From: Hydractinia symbiolongicarpus
Taxonomy: Eukaryota > Cnidaria > Hydrozoa > Anthoathecata > Hydractiniidae
Direction: 5' to 3'
Assembly (NCBI RefSeq): GCF_029227915.1
Contig: NC_079883.1
Coordinates: forward strand, 27,218,001 to 27,282,000
Length of the DNA: 64,000 nt
Shown piece by piece: positions 50,989 to 62,869 of this stretch. A program made the position numbers and the translations under genes. Position 1 is the first letter of the stretch; the number at the start of each line of letters is the position of its first letter. A model generated the notes under the pieces. That model searched no databases and was not told where the DNA came from. It worked only from the letters and a program-made list of their open reading frames with translations.

Positions 50989-52436
50989 GGCAGTAACCCA
51001 ATAAACTTAAAACGTGAAGGAATTGTATATAGCTCAATCTCGTTTCCAGAGCTTCTTTTTCCCTCCCTGATAAGTGTGTTGCTGCGAAAGAAGTTCTTGT
51101 AGAAGTCAGTTTGTTATTCCTACTCGTTTTCCATATTGTGTGTTGAACAATCCATGTTGTTGAATTGTAATTTGGTTGCAACACAATCTCTAGTTCTCTA
51201 GCATATTTTTAAACCAATTGTTCTGTTACTAGCGAACATAGTGTTACAGTGGGCTCTTTGGTTCATTGAATATTTAAAACTAACTGAATAATGAGATCGT
51301 CAGTTGATTTCTACCATCATCAGATTTTTTGGCCCTGTCCAAGTGCACAGACTAATCAATAACTCCTTGTGATAGTGGGCCATACCTTGGTTTAGGTATT
51401 CTCATCAGTTAGTAAAAAACAAAATTTTTTTTTCATCTTGCCTTTGTTACCTTCGCTTAGCTGAAGCAAACCCAAAGAATCGTTTTGATTCATGATGTGA
51501 TATGTGACTAGCTACAGATTAGAATTTTCTACGATGGCAACTCGAGTGAAAAGAGATCATGTGCTGCTTTATATAGTTGAAGGGACGTTTAACCGGCCGT
51601 AATCGACAGTTGTTTGTATTTTTCAAAAAAGCACAATGTGAGTATTAGCTGTTGCCATAGCGATATAATCAATTTAGAAGGTTGTTTGCAACTTTGTACT
51701 TACATTTCCTTTTATAAATAAATTGCAAGTTACGCCTAATTTGAGAGTTGCACAAGGTTAAAGGTACACATGCGTTACATTTTGAGAGCAGTGCCAACAG
51801 ACCTTTTTGCATGTGTTATAGTCTGAGATTTTTAGGTACAATGCAAATGCATATTGTTGCTATGGTAATGTGAATTTTAATCGGTTTGAAAAGTAGGTTA
51901 GGTGTCAAGTGCCGTGTTAACAGACCATTATTGAATTTTTTTCGAAGCAATGAAATATGAAGTATGATCTCATATTATGAGTACAGTGAGTTGCCATGCT
52001 GATACGAAGCTCTCTTCTTTTTGAGAGAATTGAATAAATTTAAAAACCTTCTTTTAAAGGAGTAAGTGGGTATACGGTAGTTGATGTCAACGTTGTTGTA
52101 TTTTCTGTTTCGGAATTTATGGTACCTTTGTTCGTTACATGTCTTTGGAAAATCGCGGAACAAGTTAGTTCTTAGTACTAGAACAACATTCTTAAAGAAA
52201 GAGGGACAAGTTAGCTCCCAGTCTCCCGTTGTTATGTAGTTTGAAAGTTCATTTGAGCGTCTACTGGTATAGCGACTTTCTCAATCTTAACTTCCTTTTC
52301 TACATGTCCGAAATAGTATGCATGACTATACTGTCGTTTTCATAAATTTAATGTTTATTTTTCAGGTCATCACAAGCAAATAAGAAAAAGTATGCTTCGT
52401 TTTCAAATTGAAAAAAATCTTTATCAGCGTTGTTTA
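50989..52436. other. Intergenic, probable upstream region of GPR137
   Basis: No coding exon supported. An untranslated first exon and the promoter of the GPR137 gene could lie here or just after the TIR element that follows. Confidence 0.35.
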
Positions 52437-53088
52437 CAGTACAGTCTGAATGTAATCTACCACGAACGTGAAACTCGCATGAATAGTTACACAGAACAAT
52501 AGCATTGCGATAGCTTTTGTTTTTTTAAGAAAATAATTGCCTCGCTGGTAAACAATGACCCCACGCAATCGATTGTTTAATCACAATAGGTTGCAAGATC
52601 AATTTTAGCAATCTATTTTGCGCGAACTCTTTAGAAATTTTTAATTGCAGTAATTAAGCGTTTTTTAGATCGCATTTTAAAAGTTTATAAACGAAAAGCG
52701 GCGATAGAAATTTTTTTCCAGATCGCATTTTAAAAGTTTATAAACGAAAAGCTGTGATCGAAATGTTTTTTTAGATCGCTTTTTAAAAGTTTAGAAACGA
52801 ATAGCGGCGATAGAAATGTTTTCTAAGATCGCATTTTAAAAGTTTTTTAGATCGCTTTGAAAACAAAAAGCGGCGATAAAAAAAGTATTGTAAAAGTATG
52901 CATCTCGCTATTACAAAAAATATAATTGCTCCAATATTTTTTCGTGAGCGCATTGTTTTTTAACATGCAAATATAAACTCGCAAAATCCTTAAGGGATTT
53001 AATTATAACAAAAGACAAACGACTGCCGTCCTCCACGCAAAGGTGTCATATTAGCGTGTACGCGGTAGATTACATTCAGACTGTACTG
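52437..53088. mobile_element. 652-bp TIR element carrying the same 53-bp minisatellite
   Basis: The 25-bp ends (52437-52461 and 53064-53088) are perfect inverted complements beginning CAGTACAGTCTGAATG and are flanked by TA on each side. The symmetry continues imperfectly inward (CACG/CGCG). No transposase frame is present. The centre holds about four and a half copies of the 53-bp repeat also found in the 42.5-kb element. The two share only CAGTAC at their tips. Confidence 0.85.
52661..52885. repeat. 53-bp minisatellite, four to five copies (element B)
   Basis: Units containing GATCGCATTTTAAAAGTTTA start at 52672, 52725, 52778 and 52831 (period exactly 53), each followed by a variant of AAAGCGGCGATAGAAATG, then one shortened unit. 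The period and sequence match the array at 42861-43012. Confidence 0.92.
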
Positions 53089-53942
53089 TAAATAAAACTA
53101 ATAAATAAAATGTCTTTTTAAAAAGTACATGTCAGGTACCTAAAATTTACACGTGGGTTTTGTCTTTAAAATTGTTTGAATAACAGTTGCGGCATAAAGA
53201 AAATTAAAATTTTGACCTGCTATGGTTTCCAATTTTTTCCTCAAATGAAGAAATTATCTACAATTAAATCCATGATAAATTGTCTGTTCCGCCTGTAAGT
53301 GCAGTTTTGCAGACGCGTCATCCATGCTCTGTCGGCGTTCACCTCCGTATTAGTTAAGAACCGCTTGGCTGGATTTCTTGCGTAAGACAAAATTTATGTC
53401 TACATAGTTTTTTAACTAAGTCAGGAGTCGGCCAGATACGAGGAATGTATAAAGTTTAATGCACTTTGTATCAAGATCTTAAGGAAAATAAAGATTATTA
53501 ATATTGATTTTTAAGAAAGATTTTTTTTATGTTTTCGTAAGTGTAAATCTCTTTAAACTTATTGCCAGTATGATTTCCTGTAGGCATCCTTTGATTGTAA
53601 AACACCAATATCAAATATTTTTGTTTTTATGTTTAACTTTTTCAGGCATATAAGTCCCACAATGCACGTCTTCACTAGGCATATAATCGTGTTTAAAGTA
53701 TTTACACTCATTGCAATAAACACACTTTTACGTCAAGTGGAGGCCACACCTTATTGATATAGTACCAGTGTGAACTGAAAAGCGTATCCTGGGTAAATAA
53801 TCCTTAAAACTTATAATAAGCCTCTAAACGAAGCATTAATGCAATTTGACCTTTGCTTAAGACTTTTATGTCTTAGCTATAAAATAACCTATGATAAAAG
53901 TAAGAGTTTTAAATATCTACTTTTTTTTCTTTATAGACAAAA

Positions 53943-56900
53943 ATGAATACCAAGCCACCACCTCTTACCATTACACTTGCTCCTGGTGTTCCAGTAAAAG
54001 TTCATCTTGGACTCACAGTGTCATTCACCATACTATATGGTCTTCTGTTCTTTCTAATTATGTGGCAACTACTTCTTATTTTGTATCACAAACATAGACG
54101 CTTATCATATCAATCTCTATTTCTGTTCACCTGTTTGGTATGGGCAGGTCTGCGTACAACCTTATTTGCATTTTACTTCAAGAACTGTGAGTTGTCAAAC
54201 ACATTAAATCCATTTTGCCATTGGTTATTATTTGCGTTGCCAGTGTATCTTCAATATAATATGTTAAGCATATTAGTGTTCTATTTTGTACTGGTAAGTT
54301 TTTATAGCTGGAGCTGTTATCTTTATAATATAAAATTAATTTTGACTAAGAATTTTTTTTTGGACTTTTTTAAGAAGTGTCATTTAGTGCTATATTAATT
54401 AATTTAAAGTGATGCTCAGCTATTTCTCTTTTTTATTTAGGTTGTAGCGAAAGTAGTCACGCCAACAAAATTAAAGAAAGTCAAGTAAGATATTTTATTT
54501 TAATAATCCACAAATGCTTTGGTATATAGTTAAAAAAACTAAATTTTTAAATGGATTTATTTTTGAGGGCCCTATACTTGAAGTTTGCACATTTAATTTT
54601 TTTTTAATTAGAGTCTTTTAAGTCTTAACCTTTCTAATTCAAATTGTTTACGTCAGAAATTTTTTTGAAAACGTGATATGTTATTTGCCTGCCTGCTTAT
54701 TAAACATGTCTGGGGCACTGACACAAATTTGAAAGGCTGGGTATGGGGTTTTTTGTGCTGGAGAAAAGCAAAATCATAATCTAGTGTGTACAAGGTATAT
54801 ATAGTAATGATATGATGTATGTAACAGAATAAAAAATTGAGCGAATCAACCAAAACTATTGAAGTATAACACATAGTAACTCATTATGTGCCTTAAAGTC
54901 TGGCTGTATTATGTTAAAAAAATTAATATAAATATATATACAATAACATATAGCATATTCTTCAAAGCTGGGTATATGGATAACTCTTTAAGGTTGACCT
55001 CTGATTGATAGGTTTAAGTATGGGCGGTAAAAAAAGTGTATGATGAATTATTTACGGATTCTAAGACATGTTGCATTACTAAACTTCTCAATAGCACACC
55101 TTTTTGATAGACGTGGGTGTATGCAGTTGCTTTTACTAGTTTAGAAGATAGTTTACATCTATTTTGCATTTGGCACCTTATTGTTTAATTGTGTTTAGGA
55201 GTGTGCAAATAAGCCTGGACAGACCTGCAAAAATCAAAAAGAAATTTAGAAATTTAAATGGACTTTAGTATAAAATTGTTAAGTTCATCCAAAAAAAGAG
55301 TTTTCACATCAAAAAATAATCTGGAGATATTTTACCTCTAAGTTGCTAAAAGTGACCAATTTAAGCATTTATGATGATTTTTAGCAATTTTGAGACCTTG
55401 TCTCCGGATCAAGTAAATTGAAAAAAGCTGCCTTTAGTGAGAATTTTTTATTTTATGTTACATCTGATTTCACTAATGCAGAATAACGCATAAGTTATTT
55501 TAGGTCAAACTCTGATGTTCCCACACTAAAAACTTTACTGGCAATATAATTTACTTTAATCGACTCTCCAAAAACGTTGCTTAAATACTACTTTATTTAG
55601 TCACACATTCAGTAGAAACGTGTCCTTGGTTTTGTTTGTGTTTGTTGTGGTGGTGGCGGTCAGGTAACAAAAATTAAGATTTTTCATCTACAACTGTGCT
55701 CACAAATTCAATAGGACCAGATTTAAGTTTAACCACCATTATCACAGTGCATAAATGGAGAAAAAACTAACAAAAGTGTGCATAAATGGAGAAAAAACTA
55801 AGTTCTGGGATATAATCAGGCTGACAGAATAAAATAATAAAAAAACATGAAAAAAGTGCAAAAATGTCAACCGCAGAGTTCAAACCAGAAACTCTCTGCT
55901 TTACAAGCAGGAAATTACCACTCATCCACCAATCACTTGCACTAGCATGCTAAATGTACAACTTTAAGTGTTTTTTTTTTCTTTTTTCAAATATGTAATT
56001 TTTTGAAATCCGTTAACTACAAAATTATTATTGGAATTTGTATCAGAACAATGGTCAAATGTATTTGATACTTGCAAGTTTCTTTACCGTATTTTCCACT
56101 ATAAAAGCCGCACGTTGTATATAACCCGCAGCTCAGCTTTTTTAGGGAGTTACAAACCTGATGCTATCAGATAGCCCGCTTCTTCTTATAACCCGCATTG
56201 TGTTAAGAAAAAAATTAAGCGTATTTTTACTTACCGGAATCATTTTATAAACATGTTGCTTTTTCCGTTGTTTTTTTAGTTCTGTTTCATTTTTTTTTTT
56301 TCATGCTGGAGACAAAAACAGGAGAACCGAGTGTCTAAACAAGCGACTCTCTCAGTTTTAACTTCCTTGTCTCCGATTGCCGAAATAATAATAAACAACA
56401 TAACAGCGATGTACGAAACATTATTTTCTAATATTTATATAATTTTGTTATCCATTTAAATCTCAGTGATCACAGTGTGTATGATAAAATAAATTACAAC
56501 AATAGGGAGGTGATAGTTGCATGTCTCTTATTAATTGTATTTTTAACTTAATTTTTCATATTTTCAATGGTCACCTGTTGCTTGAAGGTAGCAAAGATAA
56601 AAAAATAAAATCATCATCTATACATTTAATTTTACATTTTTCAATATTTTTAACAGAAATTCATAATGAACTCCTGGGCACTAGGTTGTGAAATACAATG
56701 TGATTGCGAAGATATAAATAGATTAGAATTACATGCAACACAAAAGAAAAAATAATCTCCAGAATTGTGTTTTAGAGAGAGCTTATAATAGGGGCACTGT
56801 CAGGCAATAGAAATATAAAGCAATTTCACTGTGTGAAAAAAATAAACGTATAGAATCTCCCATGCCGTTTTATTAATCTTTTGTGTACCCTACTTTCTTC

Positions 56901-59900
56901 CCATATCACCACTTATGCTATCCAAGTTTTGCAATGTCTGATTTGTTTCATTCTGTGCAATTTTATAAGGTTGTTAATACTACGAATAAATGAAAAATAA
57001 CGCACGAAAGATTCTGTTAAATAAAAAGAAACCTTGACTTGTTTGCACCAGTAAATGTATAAACTTTAAATTTCACAATAAATGATTGAAAAATAAAACT
57101 TATCATATAATCGCACCACAATTTAACTCACACCAACAGTTGACAAACTTATAAAGCTTTAAGGATCTAAAACGTGCAAAAATTTTGATTTGTTATCATA
57201 GCTTCTCAGGGCCTTTTCTGATAATAAAATATGATGAAGGAGGACCCGCCCCTACATGTTGGATTTGATTGTTAACCTTTCTAACATTAACATACAAAAA
57301 CACAGATTTTGATATTCACATATTTTATAAAATTGATAAAAACGGCCCCAAGTCATTTATTATTAACATACACAACGCCTCATATAATTCCGCGTTGCAA
57401 TAATTTAAAAATTGATAAATCCAGCCAGCTGCAGTCTACTAAACAGGGCATTCTCTTCAGATTTTTAGGACCAAAAACTTTGAAACATTTTTATTGGATT
57501 TAAAGCAAGCAAATTTGCGAATATTTTAAGTTCGTGTACTGACAACTGGCAATTATTATTATTATTCCGAATATTTATACAGGATATAGCCACTTCAGTG
57601 TTTGAAACACTGTTATCAATGTGGGTCCTGGTTCAGAATGTATACATTAAGTATACACCGGCATTACCTACCCAATTTCCCTCACATGGCATGGGTTGAC
57701 CCGTAGCTGTAGTAAAGACACTTGCTAAACATGCCCGCGCTGTGGACCGAACTACGTACCTTGTGATTGCGAAGCGAACTCCGTAACCACAAGGCCACGC
57801 GCTACATAAAAAAATAAAGTCTTAAAATAGTCTTTAATTCTTGTAATGATCCAAATGTGTGATCAAACTGAATGGTTTCTCATGTTTATTTTTAGAATCA
57901 AAGTATTTGTTGTCATCCTGCTTTCCAACGTGCTCTTCTTGGCAGCAAACATTTCAAGTTCGCTCTACAACCCCTCAAGGAAATATGCCCAAACTGTTGT
58001 TATTTTAAGAGTCTCATTAGATTACTCCATTTTCTTATGTGCAGCATTGGTACTCTGCTACTGCATTATAAAGGTGTGTATAGTAAAACTGCTGGAAGAT
58101 TTTTCTAGAAAGATTTCAGCCGTAAAAACACCACAAGATGGTGTGCAGTAGAACATAACTGAAAAATGTGCCATGTGACAACAAAAAAAATTACACTTAA
58201 GGGGCTAAATGTTTTATTTTTAATGTGGCACAAATAAAAAATGTTAATGTTGTTACTTAATCAATAAAGCCAAGTAAGTAAGCACCTCTTAGAACCTGTA
58301 TGCCCTGTTTAAACTTTAATTATTCTACTATAAAATTTGTTCTATTTGTGCCGGTATTTTCCAAGGGTTTGTGTTTCTAGTTTGGTTCAAACATATTATT
58401 GTTTTCTTTAGTTGACCCGTGTAAATTCCGCAAAGATGTTTTTGGAAGGACAGGTATGAATGCTTGTAAAAATTATACCAGTATGAAGTTTGAGAACTGC
58501 AGATTCTTTAGGAGAGGCAAGTAGTAGTCCACTCACATAGTGATTCAGGTGTGCTGTCTTTGACACACACAAAGTTCGGAACATTGTGAGTAGGTGACTA
58601 ATACAATGCCTGAAAGCATAACTAAATAACTTGAAATTAAAATTGGATACAGCTGTAACTAGATTTTCTTGGTAAAGCCTGAAACTGTGGAAAATAGGTG
58701 AATTTATGGTTAATCAACGTATCTTATTTGCAGATTCTAAGCATTTTATGTTTTTCTAGGGTGTATCATTTTGTCAAGCTATTACTGTGTGTGGAATAAT
58801 TGCATTATTATACATTACCCGAGCCATCTACAATATTCTTGCTGTTTCACCCATCCATATGCCCACCTTTAATTATGGATGGATCAATGTATCTGACCAA
58901 GTAACGCAAATTTATTTTCTGTTTTTGTTCTTATCATTTACATTTTTATATAGGAAGTAAATTGTCATGTCAGATCGAAATGAAGTAATACAATTATCTA
59001 AAATAACAACACAACCTTGCTTCGAAGTTCAGCTATCGCCCTCTTTTGTTCGGAGATGACAAGAAAACCACCCTATGAATCTTAAAAATTGCCATATTTC
59101 ATTCTAAAAAGACAAGAAAACATCCCTTTGAAGTTAAGAAATCGCCCTGTTTTGTTCTAAGATGATGAGAAACGTCCCTTTAAAGCATAAATATTGTCAT
59201 GTTTTTTTTCTGAAATAATGAGATCCTTTATAACTTAAAAATCGGTGTGTTTTGTTCCAAATATTCATATATCTAATGAACTTGACATCAACCTGTTTCT
59301 GAACAGTATTCAATCACACAAGCACATGTACAAAGAGTTCATGAAAAGATATTTAGAATATAGATATTTAGATATATTTAGTCCACTTTCCGAAGGACAG
59401 AAGTCATAATACTTTGTCAAAACTAGGTAGTACAAAACTTAAAAATAACACTGCGTTTTGAAAAAATATACTGTTAAAAATATATTTTTAGTTACACAGC
59501 TAACTTCTTATTTTTTAAAAAAAGTGATTTTCGTATTTTTAGAAATACAAAATTTGTATTTTTAGAAATACAAAATTTATTGTTTTTCAAAATAGAAATG
59601 GTCGATTTTCTTAGAGAACATCACAAATATTTGAAGCCCCGATTTAGCAGCATTTTGGGACATATTTATTGTTGGTGCTCATATCTGTGACTTTAATTTA
59701 TGTTTTTAGGGTGAAGTTGGATATGATGGCATTGTGAAACATACAACAGAAGATTATGCATTTATTTCATTTGGCATTGTACTCTTCATTTGGGAGTTGC
59801 TTCCAACTTTTACTACTGTTTGGTTTTTTCGTGTAAGGCAACCAGATTGCAGAATTGTAAGTTTGATGTTACCAGTAATTGAAATTAGGTTTCAATCCAG

Positions 59901-60912
59901 TGTATGTGTTTATAATATAAACATGAAACACAGTAAGAGCTGAATAAGCATTATATGGATTTTTAGTTGCCGTTGTAACCATGGAGAAAAAATAACGGTG
60001 AATGTTTAGAAAAAGAATATCAGAAAGCATTTCCTGTTTTCTGAATTTGCTTTGTGGTTGCTTTATCTTATCTTATAAACAACTAAGTTACTAAGGGCTG
60101 AGCCTAAGATTTGGGTCAAGCCTAAGATTTTGGTCAAGCCTAAGTAACTGGTTTGAGCAAAATTTGAAACATTAACTAAAGCTTAAACTTAAATAATCTA
60201 ACAAGCAACCTACTGAACTGTTCTTACATAGAATTCTTTATTCTAATAACATTAAATGTCAAGTCTGAAATATAAAATGTAAGCATTATATGCATATCTT
60301 CATAGCAACTTCGAAGCACAAATCTAAATGTTAAGGACTACTTTGTTTCCATTTATATTTAATGTTTTGATATAGAAAATAATTAAAACTGTTTTTAAAC
60401 GTTTATTTTATTTATTTCTTAGTCTTCTTCTTCAATCAAATCTGACAGCTTTCACAGCAAGTCTTTCTTTTTTGATAATCCAAATCGGTACGATTCTGAC
60501 GATGATTTATCCATTGCCTACAATACACCACCTGGTTTTTCCTATGGAGGGTACGTATAAAATTATTTTTTTATATATTTTCTGTTTTCTTTAAACATTT
60601 ACTTCTTGAAAAAATGTCTATTGCATATTGACTTTTGTTTCGCTTTTTTGTTTTTTTCTTAGCTTACTTGATATACCACCCTTTGGAAGTCCAAAATCAT
60701 ATGGCAGTCCAAAGAATAGAAAAAGTATCAATGAGCACAGTATTTTACGCAAAAATATTGATTGTTATGGCTCTGTTCCACCAATGGGTAACACAGCCTC
60801 ACCGGCAAGTTTCGCATCCCACCATATACGTGGAACCACCCCTCCATTACTATATTCCACATCAGCAGACACCACCAACCCATATAGACCAGTTACACAG
60901 GATGTAGAGTGA
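53943..60912 (+). CDS. GPR137: GPR137-family seven-transmembrane lysosomal protein
   Basis: Eight coding exons join in frame to 426 residues: 53943-54293, 54441-54484, 57896-58073, 58412-58453, 58760-58900, 59710-59856, 60423-60550, 60663-60912. All have GT-AG junctions and matching phases. The sequence follows vertebrate GPR137/GPR137B (TM7SF1) along its length: VKVHLGLTVSFTILYGLLFF in TM1, HRRLSYQSLFLFTCLVWAGLRT in the TM2 region, then LEGQGVSFCQ and ALLYITRAIYN. A probable N-glycosylation site lies in YGWINVSDQ, and WELLPTFTTVWFFRVR ends the last membrane helix. A C-terminal tail carries the family motif FFDNPNRYDSDDDL. GPR137 proteins are orphan lysosomal membrane proteins reported to affect Rag GTPase and mTORC1 signalling; that role is from family knowledge. 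The ATG lies six bases after a splice acceptor (53936), so a 5' untranslated exon or spliced leader precedes it. AATAAA at 61038 and 62469 are candidate polyadenylation signals. Confidence 0.94.
55865..55941 (-). repeat. tRNA-Thr-like sequence, pseudogene or SINE head
   Basis: On the minus strand an A-box-like TGGTGGATGAGTGG, an anticodon arm CCTGC-TTGTAAA-GCAGA (anticodon TGT) and a B-box-like GGTTTGAACTC appear in tRNA order. The acceptor and T stems do not pair well, and the B box departs from GGTTCGAATCC. It lies in the large intron 2 of GPR137. Confidence 0.4.
57552..57806 (-). mobile_element. tRNA-derived SINE
   Basis: Reading minus from 57806, a tRNA-like head has an A box (GTGGCCTTGTGGTTACGG) and a B-box-like TAGTTCGGTCCAC. 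A body with CTACGGGTCAACCCATGCC and CATGTGAGGGAAATTGGGTAGG follows. The element ends in a (AAT)n tail near 57552. Head, body and simple-repeat tail in this order are typical of SINEs. It is inserted in GPR137 intron 2, antisense, only about 90 bp from exon 3. Confidence 0.75.
59010..59270. repeat. Degenerate ~58-bp tandem repeat in GPR137 intron 5
   Basis: Variants of ATCGCCCTNTTTTGTTCNNAGATGA(C/T)(A/G)AGAAAAC recur about every 57-63 bp between 59025 and 59260. Old and diverged, no coding. Confidence 0.6.
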
Positions 60913-62515
60913 TTTTTTTGCCTATAATTTAAGTCCAATAAGGTTTAATTGTAAAATTGTTATGAATGACCACAAGTTAAGCAGTCAAGCTCAATGTGTA
61001 AAAAAAATGTTGTTAATAGTGTGAAAAAACTTGACCAAATAAAAATTAGAAGATATATCAATGTACCGATCATAAGGTGGGTTTCCACTTAAAGAAAAGT
61101 AGTCGAATCGACTGACGTTGATCCAAGAAAGTAGAAAGCAATCCTGTTTTTGCGTCAGCCAATTTGACCAATTCTGTGTAAGTAGAAACCTGCCTTATTC
61201 ATGTGTCATGGTTTTACATGGTAGTGAGTAAAATTTTATCATTTTGTTATTGATTATGTTATGAGAAATTCTTGATTTTGTTTCTTTTATGATAATATCA
61301 TGGAATTTTGCAGATTTTCATCTTTAGCAGGACCTTTCTTATATTTTCCTATGTTTTTTTAAGTGATATTTTTTCTGCAGATTGTTGGACGACAGTTATG
61401 GCAATTAAAGTTTTTAATAATGCTTAGATTATAAAATATGGATATACAAGCTTTAATTATGAGATGACCTTGTTTGTTTGTTTAAAAATGTTTTAAGAAA
61501 GTCTTTATTCTGTCAATTTTTTATCAATAATTGTTATTTGATCTATATACTTTTAATTTCAATTTGTAATATAGTACACAATTTTTTTATAAGAACACTA
61601 GGCTTCAAATAGTTTGCTTTAAATAAGGATATTGACAGAGTTTGCATGGGTTACTGAAAGTCTGCTTTAAACACTTTGAACTTTCAAAGCTAACAATTAC
61701 ATTGCAATAGAAACTAATTTTTGTACTTTTTGTTCTTATTCAAAAATTGTGTAGGGCAGTAATTAAAATGAAAATGTAGATTCATTTTTGTGAGACTGAT
61801 TGCAACAATATAACTTATTTTTTTGATTAAGAAAGAGTAATCCTGTTTTTAGAGTTATAATTTTGCTTTTGCTCTCTAAATAAAATTTGTATATCTTCTT
61901 TCTGAAATATTACAATTTGAGTGACAATTGACGTCTTTTTATTGATCAGTGTGTTGCAGTGGCAAAATTAATGAAAAAAATTGACTTTTTGTCTCCAAAC
62001 ATTGTCTATTTTTAAAATAATATTTGTTTTAGATAAAATGTTCGATTTTTTTTAATTTTAGGCCATTTTTGCTTATATTAATTTAAAACAAGTTATTTTT
62101 ATATCCTTGTGTAATAAATTTGCATGTAACAATAACAAAGTTTGTAAAGCAAAGTTTTATTATAAGGAAACTAATTAACGTTAACCAAATGGTATGTGTA
62201 TAAATTGAATAGTATATTTTAGAACATGCTCTTTGCAATTAAGTAAATCCAGTGCAGGAAGCAAACATTTTTGATATTGTGCATTGTGCTATGTATATGT
62301 GTTTTCGTCTTTCAATTACTTTGTTTATATAAAATTTTATTGTTTGTTTTAGGTTTTTTTGATTGGTACTTTTTGTTTTTTGTGTGTTACGTCATATGTT
62401 TTTTTTACTGACAAGCAATTACTGCTGATAGTACGATCTTGTAAAACTCACTGAATATTGATATATTAAATAAAATATTTCATAAATTTAAAATTTTCTT
62501 TAATCCTAGTATTTT
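60913..62515. other. GPR137 3' flank and intergenic DNA
   Basis: This contains the probable GPR137 3' UTR, a MITE at 61073-61197, and otherwise AT-rich sequence with no gene supported. Confidence 0.45.
61073..61197. mobile_element. 125-bp MITE with TAAGGTGGGTTTCCACTT ends
   Basis: TAAGGTGGGTTTCCACTTAA at the left is mirrored by AAGTAGAAACCTGCCTTA at the right, with a few mismatches over about 18-20 bp. It has no coding capacity. It lies just after the GPR137 stop codon, so it may be transcribed as part of the 3' UTR. Confidence 0.65.
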
Positions 62516-62750
62516 ACTCCTTCATTCTGTTTCGGCTTAAGGGAAAGCTTAGGGGAAAAGTTACTCTTTCCTTCTGTTTCGGCTTAAGGAAAAAGTTTCG
62601 GTATTATAATTACCAGTTTAGAGACGACATAATGTCCATTATGTATGTGTATTTTACTCTTTTCTTCTGTTTTGGCTTAAGGGAAAGGTTTTTGTATTAT
62701 AATAACAAGTTTAGAGATGGGCATAATGTCCATTATTTATGTGTATTATT
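62516..62750. repeat. 93-bp tandem duplication upstream of BBS10
   Basis: A unit beginning ACTCTTTCCTTCTGTTTCGG at 62563 recurs at 62656 (93-bp period). The two copies share GGCTTAAGG, GTATTATAAT, AGTTTAGAGA and CATAATGTCCATTAT. A partial third copy precedes at 62516. The array ends about 120 bp before the BBS10 start and so lies in its likely promoter or 5' UTR. Confidence 0.85.
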
Positions 62751-62869
62751 GCGTGTGAAATCAATGCATTTATTAAAGTTTTTACTAAAACGGGCAGTCA
62801 TTAACACAGAAAAAGTTTTTATCTAATGTTGTTATAACGTATTTAACTAGTTAATGCTTCAGGTAAATA

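Noticed and set aside
55865-55941. Functional tRNA-Thr (TGT)
   Set aside because: The anticodon arm is good, but the acceptor and T stems do not pair and the B box is off consensus.
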